A stretch of 64,000 bases of DNA from Pseudomonas wuhanensis (GCF_030687395.1 NZ_CP117430.1:5394001-5458000), one strand, 5' to 3'; positions 56,425 to 63,439 are shown, numbered from the stretch's first letter. A program made the numbers and translations. Notes: generated from the letters alone by a model not told the origin.

Positions 56425-56963
56425 TAGCGTCCCTCCGCCAGTTCATGAAGCGTCCTAGCCGGTGCACTGAACATGATATGAAGTGAGATCTTGGCATCTG
56501 GCGTTGGGGTTTTGACATGAGCTATGCCGTTGGCATCTGTAACACCGGTAGTTTCTACACCGTTGATCATTGCGACGTAGTCACGGAAGGCTAAAGGAGC
56601 ACCTGTTTCACTGTCAGTGATGTTGAACGACTGCCCGTAGGTTTTCTGAATTGAGAGCGGTATCGGAGGTATGAACGGCGCAGGGGTATGCGAATCGCCG
56701 ATGATGACCGTGCTGGAGCCTGCGACCACTACATCTCCATGAGTACCCACCGTATCAACAAGTGCTGCGTTTTTTCCATTAATGAATACGGTGGCTGATA
56801 CGCCTGAAACCAACGCGCTTCCGCAGGTACACGTGTCACCCATACGGGCTGCAGCAAGTCCGTCGAAGAACACGTCAGACGAACCTGAGGCGATGGCTTC
56901 GGCACCATGTCCTGGCATTGGGCAATTAGTCGGATCGGTTATGCGTGCGGCGGGCTTTGCCAT
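56424..56963 (-). CDS. PAAR-domain T6SS spike-tip protein
   Basis: 179 residues. The PAAR repeat domain covers the first 95 (ARITDPTNCPMPGHGAEAIA; DGLAAARMGDTCTCGSALVS; ATVFINGKNAALVDTVGTHG), with the Cys/His residues that bind zinc at the tip. The C-terminal part (SFNITDSETGAPLAFRDYVA; GVTDANGIAHVKTP) looks like a small beta-sandwich adaptor, probably holding the amidase. The first gene of the PAAR–amidase–immunity unit; the rest of the T6SS apparatus must be elsewhere in the genome. Confidence 0.87.
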   Translation of the reverse strand: MAKPAARITDPTNCPMPGHGAEAIASGSSDVFFDGLAAARMGDTCTCGSALVSGVSATVFINGKNAALVDTVGTHGDVVVAGSSTVIIGDSHTPAPFIPPIPLSIQKTYGQSFNITDSETGAPLAFRDYVAMINGVETTGVTDANGIAHVKTPTPDAKISLHIMFSAPARTLHELAEGR

Positions 56964-57722
56964 GCGCGACTCCCTGTCAGCGTTATGTGATAAACGGCGA
57001 CTTTATCAGCATCGCCCAATAAAAAAGGATTTTCGTCTCCTGAAAATCGCTAGGCCGAATTCCCGCACGACGTTATTGAATCACGAACCTGGGTCGATCC
57101 AATGGTCATAACTGAGCAATTCAGTAACGCGTCAAATCAATCGGAAGTGAAAACGTGACACGTCACAATTGAAAATGAATGAAAACGTGACAGTCACGGT
57201 AAGGCACCTAGAATCCCGCATGACGGGCTATAGCGAGAACCTGCTAGGTAGCACTACAAAAAACATAAAAACGCTATTGAATGCCCCACAGGAGCTTTTA
57301 GTTGATTTTCTGGGAATACATACAGTACGATGCTAAGCATTGGATCCACGCATCACCGAGTGCCATTGCTGAAACGTTTATTTGACTATTTGTTCACGAA
57401 TTGACGGTCCAGCACAGAATCAACACTACATGATGTGTTGGCGAACGAAGAAAAACACTACATGTGGTATTTTTTCGACTATTATGCTTTCATAGGTAGG
57501 AGTCCCTTAGGCAAAAACCTAACGGATGATAGATAGAAAGGAATTTAGGGGCTGATTGCCCAAAGAATTGTGCAGAGAAATGTCTCTGCAAAAGAAAAAG
57601 CCCCACCTGCTCAGCGAGCAGACAGGGCTTTCAGCGCGCACCAAGGGGAAGTTTTCTCAGGGCCTACCCAAGGGCGCATCAACCACAGTCCAGAAAGGAA
57701 AGCGGTTAGGGGAACGAATAGT
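56964..57722. promoter_or_regulatory. long non-coding region with operator-like repeats and stem-loops
   Basis: About 760 bp without a convincing gene. Palindromes GTGACACGTCAC (57155-57166) and CGTGACAGTCACG (57186-57198) lie upstream of the PAAR gene. A direct repeat AACACTACATG occurs at 57422-57432 and 57454-57464. From 57505 there are consecutive stem-loops: TTAGG/CCTAA, GCAGAGA/TCTCTGC, and AAAGCCC with inner CTGCTC/GAGCAG and AGGGCTTT. Two overlapping frames here (57556-57801, 57570-57854) look like chance readings of this structure. Confidence 0.5.
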
Positions 57723-57854
57723 ATGGATTCGCTCGTGGTCACACAACTACTTTTTAGGTCTCCGCGACCGAAGGGTCAAGTTCGTGAGCGAAAAATACTG
57801 AACGTCCCCTCATCTCCTTCTGAATTTGGGCTGAAAACACCTTTTATATGGTGA
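57723..57854 (+). CDS. possible 43-residue protein
   Basis: MDSLVVTQLLFRSPRPKGQV, ending EFGLKTPFIW, with AGGGGA 9 nt upstream. It ends 3 bp before the next small gene, as in a compact small-gene run. Too short to judge by composition; no family. Confidence 0.35.
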   Translation: MDSLVVTQLLFRSPRPKGQVRERKILNVPSSPSEFGLKTPFIW

Positions 57855-57857
57855 CTT

Positions 57858-57998
57858 ATGCAACCCCCAGAGTCAGACGATTACGAATACATTTACTGCC
57901 GTTTCCGTCGCTGCGGAAAAAAGCTGCTTGATGCCCGAGCATATGGGCTTCAAGCCTGGCGCCTACGTGTACGTCGAAAAAAAGGAGATCAGCAATGA
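57858..57998 (+). CDS. 46-residue protein with CxxxxxC motif
   Basis: MQPPESDDYEYIYCRFRRCG, then KKLLDARAYGLQAWRLRVRR. Two cysteines six apart and a strongly basic tail suggest a small nucleic-acid-binding or half zinc-ribbon protein. Its TGA overlaps the next ATG (ATGA). Confidence 0.5.
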   Translation: MQPPESDDYEYIYCRFRRCGKKLLDARAYGLQAWRLRVRRKKGDQQ

Positions 57999-58243
57999 GC
58001 AAAAACTCAAAGAAATCCTCCCCTAGGGTTTCTTCTCTAGCGTCTAAAGTCTTACGGGACAAGGAATCATCGGCGATTGCCAAGAGCTTGGCAGCATCGG
58101 TGATTTCTCAAGCCGGCTCCGACAAACAGTCAGGCGCGAAGATGGAAACGAAAGCTAGCCAAGCGCTACAAGACAAACGCTTGTCTAAAACGACTCGAAC
58201 GCTGGCGGCTTCTGTTGTATCGCAGTCGTCTAACGAAAGGTGA
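57995..58243 (+). CDS. 82-residue protein with an internal duplication
   Basis: Two similar units: ASKVLRDKESSAIAKSLAAS (then VISQ) and ASQALQDKRLSKTTRTLAAS (then VVSQ), each about 26 residues, after a basic Ser-rich start. AAGGAG lies 8 nt upstream. Small, soluble and helical. No named family; similar small proteins occur in phage-like islands. It is followed by a terminator. Confidence 0.65.
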   Translation: MSKNSKKSSPRVSSLASKVLRDKESSAIAKSLAASVISQAGSDKQSGAKMETKASQALQDKRLSKTTRTLAASVVSQSSNER

Positions 58244-58251
58244 GGTGAATT

Positions 58252-58279
58252 AAAGCCCGGTCGATTGGCCGGGCTTTTT
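58252..58279 (+). terminator. intrinsic terminator
   Basis: AAAGCCCGG and CCGGGCTTT around TCGATTGG, followed by T's. Confidence 0.9.
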
Positions 58280-58387
58280 ACCACTCGCTACCTCAGCTTT
58301 TCAACCATCACCCGAATACTCGACATTCGTTGCCGCCAGTCGTCACATTGCACCTGAAGTGATGGTAGCGAGCTTCTATGGGGTTTT

Positions 58388-59008
58388 ATGAAAAAAGAGC
58401 TAGCACAACGCTTGATTGCAGAAAAGGCTTATGACGTTGGATACAGCGCCAAATTGCATTTTTCCACCTATGAGATTGTGGAGAAAGGTCCTGGATGGAT
58501 TGGTTTTGTATCGATATGCGTTGGTATCTTGTCACTCATTATTTCTTGGCTTGCAGAAAAACAGATGTCCGCTGCAGTAACAATATTAGGCATCACTGGT
58601 ATGTACATTGCCTACTACTCCGAGAAAAAAGATGACTATTACGCTGTGGGACAAAAGCTGACTGCGCTTTTCAATAAACTGAAAAAACTGAGCATGACCT
58701 GCGAGTCAAGCGAAAAGGTTTCAGCTGAGCACTTAAGTGAGCTAGAGAATATTGAACATGAGTTTAACTCTCTCTGCTTGAGCAAACATATATTTGGGGC
58801 TAGCTGGCTTGCTCACAAGAAATTCTTTTGGGAGCAGCAGATAGGATGGATTGACGAACACCTTCATTTCAATTTTTTTAGAGACAAAATCCCTTTGTCT
58901 TTATACATCACGATTTTCGGTAGCTTGGTCGTTGTTCTGGCTGTTCTGGCATTTAACTTAGATCTGACAGATTTAATAGATCACATACAAAGGATCTGCA
59001 CAAAATGA
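58388..59008 (+). CDS. SLATT-type membrane effector
   Basis: 206 residues. Two adjacent transmembrane helices (about 35-55 WIGFVSICVGILSLIISWLA; about 60-78 AAVTILGITGMYIAYYS), then a cytoplasmic helical region (YAVGQKLTALFNKLKKL) and a third hydrophobic helix near the end (LYITIFGSLVVVLAVLAFNL). This matches the SLATT layout, predicted pore-forming effectors found next to SMODS nucleotidyltransferases. Its stop overlaps the CD-NTase start by 4 bp. The likely role is membrane damage when the partner's nucleotide signal appears. The gene is AT-rich compared with the core genome. Confidence 0.75.
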   Translation: MKKELAQRLIAEKAYDVGYSAKLHFSTYEIVEKGPGWIGFVSICVGILSLIISWLAEKQMSAAVTILGITGMYIAYYSEKKDDYYAVGQKLTALFNKLKKLSMTCESSEKVSAEHLSELENIEHEFNSLCLSKHIFGASWLAHKKFFWEQQIGWIDEHLHFNFFRDKIPLSLYITIFGSLVVVLAVLAFNLDLTDLIDHIQRICTK

Positions 59009-60288
59009 CAAAAGAACTATTTGAGCAATTCAGAAAAAATCTAGCAGTAAAAAATTCTGATGCCATTTCAAAAAGTTACAGACAAACAACGAGCAAGCTA
59101 AACGAAAAATATTACGAACTAGACTCTGAAATTTCAAACTGTCGGCAAGTTGGTTCTTATGGACGCCGCACTGCAGTACATGGGGTAAGCGACTTAGACA
59201 TGGCTTTCATCTTACCCTGGGAAGTCTACGACCGATTCAATAAATATGAAAACAACAAACAGTCGGCCTTACTCGCTGAAATAAGGTTAATTCTAAAAGA
59301 AAAATTCCCAAATCGAGACGTAAAAGCGCAACAACAAGTGGTGTCAATTGACTTCACTGATTACATCGTTGAAGTGCTACCTGCCTTTCTGAATGAAGAT
59401 GGAAGCTATACCTATCCAGATGCAAATGATGGTGGCCAGTGGAGGACCTGTAATCCAATTTCAGAAATTGATGAAACGAACTCACTAAATCAGCTTAAAA
59501 ACCACAACCTTAAGAGGCTGTGTAAAATGATTCGCGCATGGAAGAACGATCATGGCGTGCCTATGAAAGGCATGCTTATTGACACTCTATGCTATCAATT
59601 CTTAAAAGGTACAACTGACTACGACACGAAATCCTACTCAGCTTACGGGGAAATGACTAAAGATTTTTTTGCTTACCTCGTCGATATTGATCAAGAGAAA
59701 GAGCAGTGGAGAGCTCCTGGTAGTGGTTCAATTGTTACAAAAAGTGGAAATTTCCACCCTAAAGCAAAAAAAGCACTGCGAAGACTCCAAGAGGCATTAG
59801 ATGACCCGGAGGTTGCCCATGAACGATGGAGTGCTGTATTTGGAGAAAACTTCCCCGAATATGTGGAAGAAGAAAAGCGCCAAGCCATTGCGCGAAATGA
59901 AATAAAAAACCTAGAGCAATTTATTGGTCAAAAATTTAGCTTAGACATTCACTACAACTTAGAAATTGACTGCACCGTTAAAAACGAAGGAGACCAACTC
60001 AGAAATCTGATGTCACGTATTGGCCTCTACAAAATACCTAAACAACGAGAACTTACGTTTTACGTTAAGCATATAAATGTCCCCCCTCCCTTTAAGCTCT
60101 ATTGGAAGGTTAGAAATGTAGGACCGGAAGCAATTCGGCGAAATATGTTAAGAGGGCAAATTCAGATGGACAGTGGCTATCATCAGATCACCGAGCACTC
60201 AGATTTTCAGGGAGAACACTACGTCGAATGCTTTGCGGTAAAAGAAAATATCTGCGTGGCTCGTGGCCGCATCGTCGTTCCAATCTGA
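59005..60288 (+). CDS. CD-NTase (SMODS-type cyclic oligonucleotide synthase) with AGS-C sensor domain
   Basis: 427 residues. The nucleotidyltransferase core has GSYGRRTAVHGVSDLDMAF (Gly50-Ser51, Asp63, Asp65) and a third acidic residue probably Glu123 in DYIVEVLPAF. A helical OAS1-C-like region follows (LKRLCKMIRAWKNDHGVPMK; LIDTLCYQFLK). The C-terminal 110 residues (ELTFYVKHINVPPPFKLYWK; VECFAVKENICVARGRIVVP) fit the AGS-C putative sensor domain. It should make a cyclic or linear nucleotide that activates the SLATT partner (CBASS-type defence). No Cap2/Cap3 genes follow, so a minimal type I arrangement. Confidence 0.85.
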   Translation: MTKELFEQFRKNLAVKNSDAISKSYRQTTSKLNEKYYELDSEISNCRQVGSYGRRTAVHGVSDLDMAFILPWEVYDRFNKYENNKQSALLAEIRLILKEKFPNRDVKAQQQVVSIDFTDYIVEVLPAFLNEDGSYTYPDANDGGQWRTCNPISEIDETNSLNQLKNHNLKRLCKMIRAWKNDHGVPMKGMLIDTLCYQFLKGTTDYDTKSYSAYGEMTKDFFAYLVDIDQEKEQWRAPGSGSIVTKSGNFHPKAKKALRRLQEALDDPEVAHERWSAVFGENFPEYVEEEKRQAIARNEIKNLEQFIGQKFSLDIHYNLEIDCTVKNEGDQLRNLMSRIGLYKIPKQRELTFYVKHINVPPPFKLYWKVRNVGPEAIRRNMLRGQIQMDSGYHQITEHSDFQGEHYVECFAVKENICVARGRIVVPI

Positions 60289-60369
60289 TACTTACCCAGT
60301 AGGTAGACCATAGTGCATTCCTCAATGATTATTTCAATATAATTCAACAAACACCCGGAGGATTATAAA

Positions 60370-61419
60370 TTGGAAAGACTACTGGAAAGTAACACTGTGC
60401 TGCCAAATGAGTTTCATGCCGCATATAAGCTATGCTTCACTATACATGACGTAGCCGCCCAACTCCTTGTTTCCGGGATCAAACAAGGAGTCTTCATTAC
60501 AAGCATTGCCTTCAATGGCGAGCACGAAAAATCTGCGCTTGAGCAAGCAGATGACCTGCTTGATTGGTTAAAAAAAAGCGGACGCCTGAATGATGAAGCT
60601 GACGTATTAGTCACCATGGCTTTTCCAGCAGTACTGTCAGATATTCTGCATTGTATCTTCGAAGCACTTGAAGCATCTAGAAAAGGGAAGCTCGCTATTG
60701 CGTATATGCTGTTAAGAAAACCATTTCAAGAGAGCCTGTACCTACTTGAATCAGTGATTGCCGACAAAGAAAGCTTTTCCAAAATGATTGCGGATGATCC
60801 TTCGAGATTACGTCCGCAGAACGCAGGTGGTATTGACGGCCATATCAGGCGCATTCAAAAAGTGCTGAAAACCATTGGTGAAACGTCAAGATTCAATGCT
60901 AGCTACATAGCCAAACTGCGCTACGACAAGACCGAAAACGATAGCTTTGACGGTATATGCAACAAAGCCATGCACTTATTCACAGATCACAAATCGATAA
61001 AGACCGAGAAATATAATATCAATTTTATTTTTTCAGGAATGACTCAAGCAATGACTCAATGGGCATTCCTTTACTCTCGCCTACCTTACCTGCTGTTATA
61101 TTTACTATCACTGATCGAATTTATAGCTGAACGATTCTCACAGACACTTCCTTCTTATAAGGTGGATATGGATCGCCGAATAGCATCTTCATTATTGATG
61201 GCAGATCCTTATATAGATACAAAATATCGAACTGAGCCACTTACCCACTTGACACTAATGACACGCCAATGGCTTTCTGAACACTGCATGAAAAATGGCT
61301 TTCTGGCACCAGAAGCCGAGCACCTAGAAAGAATGGCTGTATCCGGTGCATTCCCAATGGAGAGTGACGATGAGGTACACGCCCGACATCTCTTATATGA
61401 GCAACTAGTAAGCGCATGA
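60370..61419 (+). CDS. unrecognised gene downstream of the CD-NTase
   Basis: 349 residues from TTG 60370, supported by GGAGG 9 nt upstream. Helical and soluble apart from one hydrophobic stretch (LPYLLLYLLSLIEFIAERF, about 240-258). Other stretches: FHAAYKLCFTIHDVAAQLL, FEALEASRKGKLAIAYMLLR, YDKTENDSFDGICNKAMHLF. No HEPN RxxxxH or nuclease motif was found. It is on the same strand, 81 bp after the CD-NTase, with the same low GC, so it is either a third component of the defence unit or a separate cargo gene. Confidence 0.7.
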   Translation: MERLLESNTVLPNEFHAAYKLCFTIHDVAAQLLVSGIKQGVFITSIAFNGEHEKSALEQADDLLDWLKKSGRLNDEADVLVTMAFPAVLSDILHCIFEALEASRKGKLAIAYMLLRKPFQESLYLLESVIADKESFSKMIADDPSRLRPQNAGGIDGHIRRIQKVLKTIGETSRFNASYIAKLRYDKTENDSFDGICNKAMHLFTDHKSIKTEKYNINFIFSGMTQAMTQWAFLYSRLPYLLLYLLSLIEFIAERFSQTLPSYKVDMDRRIASSLLMADPYIDTKYRTEPLTHLTLMTRQWLSEHCMKNGFLAPEAEHLERMAVSGAFPMESDDEVHARHLLYEQLVSA

Positions 61420-61556
61420 TAGCGTCATCAGTCCCTGATGGAGTTTATTCGTTTTGGTTTACCCTACGAGCTTGCTAGGAACGGGGATTCTTACAATTGC
61501 CACACGCTTGTGGCCAAAAGCGGCCCTCTGAATTCAACGACTAATACCGCTTCCTA

Positions 61557-61678
61557 TGTAACACCAATACGCGTAGTAACACGTCTGTTAGTAGATTGAT
61601 GAACGAGTGTTACTGGCACGAAAGCCCCGATATCAAAGGACATAGATAGTTTCGTAACACACGTAACACCTGTAACAA
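61557..61678. repeat. GTAACAC repeat cluster, right
   Basis: TGTAACACC at 61557, AGTAACACG at 61575, GTGTTACT at 61607, CGTAACAC at 61653 and 61662, TGTAACAA at 61671. Same word as the cluster at 47421-47652 on the other side of the element. Confidence 0.65.
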
Positions 61679-61764
61679 GGGCTCGAAGGGTGTTGCTTTC
61701 CCCGCTCCCCATAAGCGTCAACACCATCAGCGAAAAAACCGAGTATGGGGGTGCTCATCTGAGC

Positions 61765-61832
61765 GTCCGGGGGACCCTGTGACAACACTCCACACACGGG
61801 GTCGGAAACCCGCGGGACTGTGCTAGCGAAAA
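61765..61832. repeat. left copy of a long inverted repeat
   Basis: ACACGGGGTCGGAAACCCGC (then G) at 61797-61817, plus flanking CCGGGGGACCCTG and TGCTAGCGA, is mirrored at 62689-62755. The matched core is 21 of 21 bp; imperfect matching extends over roughly 65 bp. It lies in a 585-bp gene-free stretch that also carries the GTAACAC cluster, iterons and tandem repeats. Confidence 0.8.
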
Positions 61833-61844
61833 GGTACCCACCTT

Positions 61845-61880
61845 AGTGAACAGGTGAACCGGGTGAACTCACAGTTCACC
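61845..61880. repeat. GGTGAAC iterons, candidate replication origin
   Basis: AGTGAACAGG, GGTGAACCGG, GGTGAACTCA and the inverse GTTCACC, spaced 8-10 bp. Phage P4 alpha protein binds iterons of the GGTGAAC type at ori and crr (family knowledge recalled), and this element encodes an alpha-like protein. Confidence 0.6.
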
Positions 61881-61914
61881 AGTGCAATTGGGTAATTACA
61901 CAGACTTGCCCACC

Positions 61915-61960
61915 CATTTGCATTCGACCTGACCAGTCATTTGCATCGGATTTGACCAGT
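61915..61960. repeat. tandem 23-bp direct repeat
   Basis: Two adjacent 23-bp units, each starting CATTTGCAT and ending TGACCAGT, with 4 differences in the middle. Located between the iterons and the orphan gene. Confidence 0.8.
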
Positions 61961-62005
61961 ACGAGCCGTCGACATGACCGGCAGAGAACGACCCTTAGCT
62001 GCCGC

Positions 62006-62473
62006 TCATGAAGTCGTGTCCCAATAGAAATGGATGTACTCGTCTTCATACTCCGCGAACAGCGAAACGATGAACTCTGTCTTCATTGAGTACATCAATA
62101 GCGCTCCGACGAAACCGGTCGACTCATGCAGCGGTTGTTTGAGCGGAGCGATCAATTCAAACGCCTGATCCGCAACCATCTGATTGAAAACAGCTTCCGA
62201 GATTTCCTCAAACTGAGCGTCAGAAACGTAGCCTGGGAAATAACTTTCTCCTCCAGGCCGCCAATCCATCCATTCCGCGTGAAGCCAGAAGTTTAATCCG
62301 TTTTCGCCTTGCCGTTTGGGGGCGCGAGTTATCCTGATGATCTGCTGAGAGGCAGGGCATCGAAAGGCGATTCCTGGATAAGTGACGTAATAGAGACCGG
62401 GACAATCATTGTGTGCTCTCCAAAAAGTCAGTTGCTCACTGGAGAGTTGATCAAAGTCGCTTCTGTCGAACAT
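62006..62473 (-). CDS. orphan hypothetical gene inside nested inverted repeats
   Basis: 155 residues (MFDRSDFDQLSSEQLTFWRA), acidic and aromatic, soluble, no signal peptide. The composition and compact size resemble immunity proteins of polymorphic toxin systems, but no family is recognised. The coding segment is bracketed by GGCAGAGAACG (61980-61990) and CGTTCTCTGCC (62571-62581), and further out by the 65-bp inverted repeat. This suggests a single-gene mobile unit inserted in the element. Confidence 0.68.
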   Translation of the reverse strand: MFDRSDFDQLSSEQLTFWRAHNDCPGLYYVTYPGIAFRCPASQQIIRITRAPKRQGENGLNFWLHAEWMDWRPGGESYFPGYVSDAQFEEISEAVFNQMVADQAFELIAPLKQPLHESTGFVGALLMYSMKTEFIVSLFAEYEDEYIHFYWDTTS

Positions 62474-62597
62474 GGAAGAACCTAAGGTTTACGTCGCGCT
62501 AATGGGCAAGAGCGCCCGATAGTAGCAAATTGCTTTCAATGATGTTTTTCGGGAGCCGTCCGCTTCTGGCCGTTCTCTGCCGATCAGCAACACAAAG

Positions 62598-62637
62598 GGG
62601 CATCTTTACCATCGCGGTAACGATGCCACTTTTTCGT
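62598..62637 (+). terminator. intrinsic terminator-like hairpin
   Basis: GGCATC-T-TTACC and GGTAA-C-GATGCC pair around ATCGC, followed by ACTTTTTC. It lies between the orphan gene and the right copy of the long inverted repeat. Confidence 0.7.
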
Positions 62638-62688
62638 CAGGATCCTTTCAATTTCAACGTTGAAATTTCAGTAAGGTGGGATGTCTGT

Positions 62689-62755
62689 CGCTAGCAAGAT
62701 GTCGCGGGTTTCCGACCCCGTGTCCTTCAAATAATCCCAGGGTCCCCGGCGGCTT
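62689..62755. repeat. right copy of the long inverted repeat
   Basis: CGCGGGTTTCCGACCCCGTG (then T) at 62704-62724 with flanking TCGCTAGCA and CAGGGTCCCCGG, inverse of 61765-61832. The rest of the 419-bp gap up to 62892 holds a terminator and no gene. Confidence 0.8.
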
Positions 62756-62892
62756 CTGGCGACTGATTGCTTTATGCCATCCTCCAGCTAACCTCTATTT
62801 CTGCTGGTCAATACGCTTTTCAGCCAGCACCACGGATACTGCCGAAACATTGAGTCGTTACCGATCCGACACACGGAAGCGAGGACTATCAA

Positions 62893-63111
62893 ATGCCATC
62901 ATTTATCGTAAACCAGAACGTACAAGCCAACGGCGACTACGAGGTGCATAACACTACAACTGGCTGTAGGTTCATGCCGCTGCCACAGAACCAGGTATCA
63001 CTCGGAACTCATTCCACCTGCACTGGTGCCGTCTCCGCAGCTCGAACATCATGGCCCAATGCGCAAGTCAATGGTTGCTACTATTGCTGCAACCCTTGCC
63101 ACACCAGCTAA
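62893..63111 (+). CDS. 72-residue cysteine-rich protein
   Basis: MPSFIVNQNVQANGDYEVHN, then TTTGCRFMPLPQNQVSLGTH, a middle AARTSWPNAQVNG, and CYYCCNPCHTS at the end. Seven Cys including a C-terminal CxxCCxxC cluster suggest a metal site or disulfides. GAGGA is 8 nt upstream. It resembles small conserved proteins I have seen in other element ends, but I know no function. The last gene before attR. Confidence 0.7.
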   Translation: MPSFIVNQNVQANGDYEVHNTTTGCRFMPLPQNQVSLGTHSTCTGAVSAARTSWPNAQVNGCYYCCNPCHTS

Positions 63112-63117
63112 ATTTTT

Positions 63118-63210
63118 GGATACGCGGGGGTGGGTCTACGGGAAGCTTATGACTCGATCTACGATTGTGCGATCATAGGCCCAAGCAAGCTGTATCCCCG
63201 TGTGTATCCC
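63118..63210 (+). repeat. right arm-type repeats
   Basis: GGATAC at 63118, TGTATCCCC at 63191 and TGTATCCC at 63203, the same word as in 46090-46144. They lie 48-140 bp inside attR. Confidence 0.68.
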
Positions 63211-63257
63211 TATGCATCTAATCCGGCTACAAGCCACGGATTATATGGAAGACTCCG

Positions 63258-63274
63258 GTCTCCCTCGGGCACCA
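63258..63274 (+). repeat. attR core
   Basis: GTCTCCCTCGGGCACCA, a copy of the tRNA-Leu 3' end lacking one G relative to attL. Confidence 0.85.
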
Positions 63275-63282
63275 AAATTAAG

Positions 63283-63312
63283 AAAGGTCTTGCTTTGCAA
63301 GGCCTTTTTTTT
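63283..63312 (+). terminator. original tRNA-Leu terminator, displaced by the insertion
   Basis: AAAGGTCTTGC and GCAAGGCCTTT pair around TTT, followed by a T8 run, 9 bp beyond attR. In the empty site it would directly follow the tRNA. Confidence 0.85.
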
Positions 63313-63439
63313 CGCCTGTAGAAAAGTGATCTCGCCCCACCGCTACCGTGTAGAAGCTGCCGAAGGCTGCGATCTTTTGATCTTGCCACTTCGGTGCGAC
63401 AGCCCAAAACCGCTCGCTAACGAATCAAGGATTCACACA

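Larger units (their letters stand above)
45984..63274 (+). mobile_element. P4-like integrative element / satellite prophage in tRNA-Leu(CAA)
   Basis: About 17.3 kb between attL in the tRNA and attR. It has a P4-type integrase next to attL, AlpA, a C4-type RNA before a replication operon ending in a TOPRIM/DUF927 protein, GGTGAAC iterons near the other end, and variable cargo (T6SS effector cassette, SLATT/CD-NTase, orphan genes). No structural phage genes, no capsid-size (sid-like) or psu-like genes, and no conjugation genes were found. Transfer would need a helper. The tRNA's original terminator now sits beyond attR. Confidence 0.85.

Noticed and set aside
56782..57111. 109-codon plus-strand frame over the PAAR gene start
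   Set aside because: Antisense to the conserved PAAR domain and without a ribosome site.
57155..57722. Retron-like RNA
   Set aside because: The stem-loops prompted the idea, but no reverse transcriptase gene lies nearby.
57556..57854. Two overlapping frames of 81 and 94 codons
   Set aside because: They read through the stem-loop region in different frames, with no family likeness; only the 3' part with its own start at 57723 is kept, at low confidence.
63200..63439. Upstream extension of the 109-residue hypothetical gene
   Set aside because: It includes the att core and the tRNA terminator, so it cannot be part of the ancestral gene.
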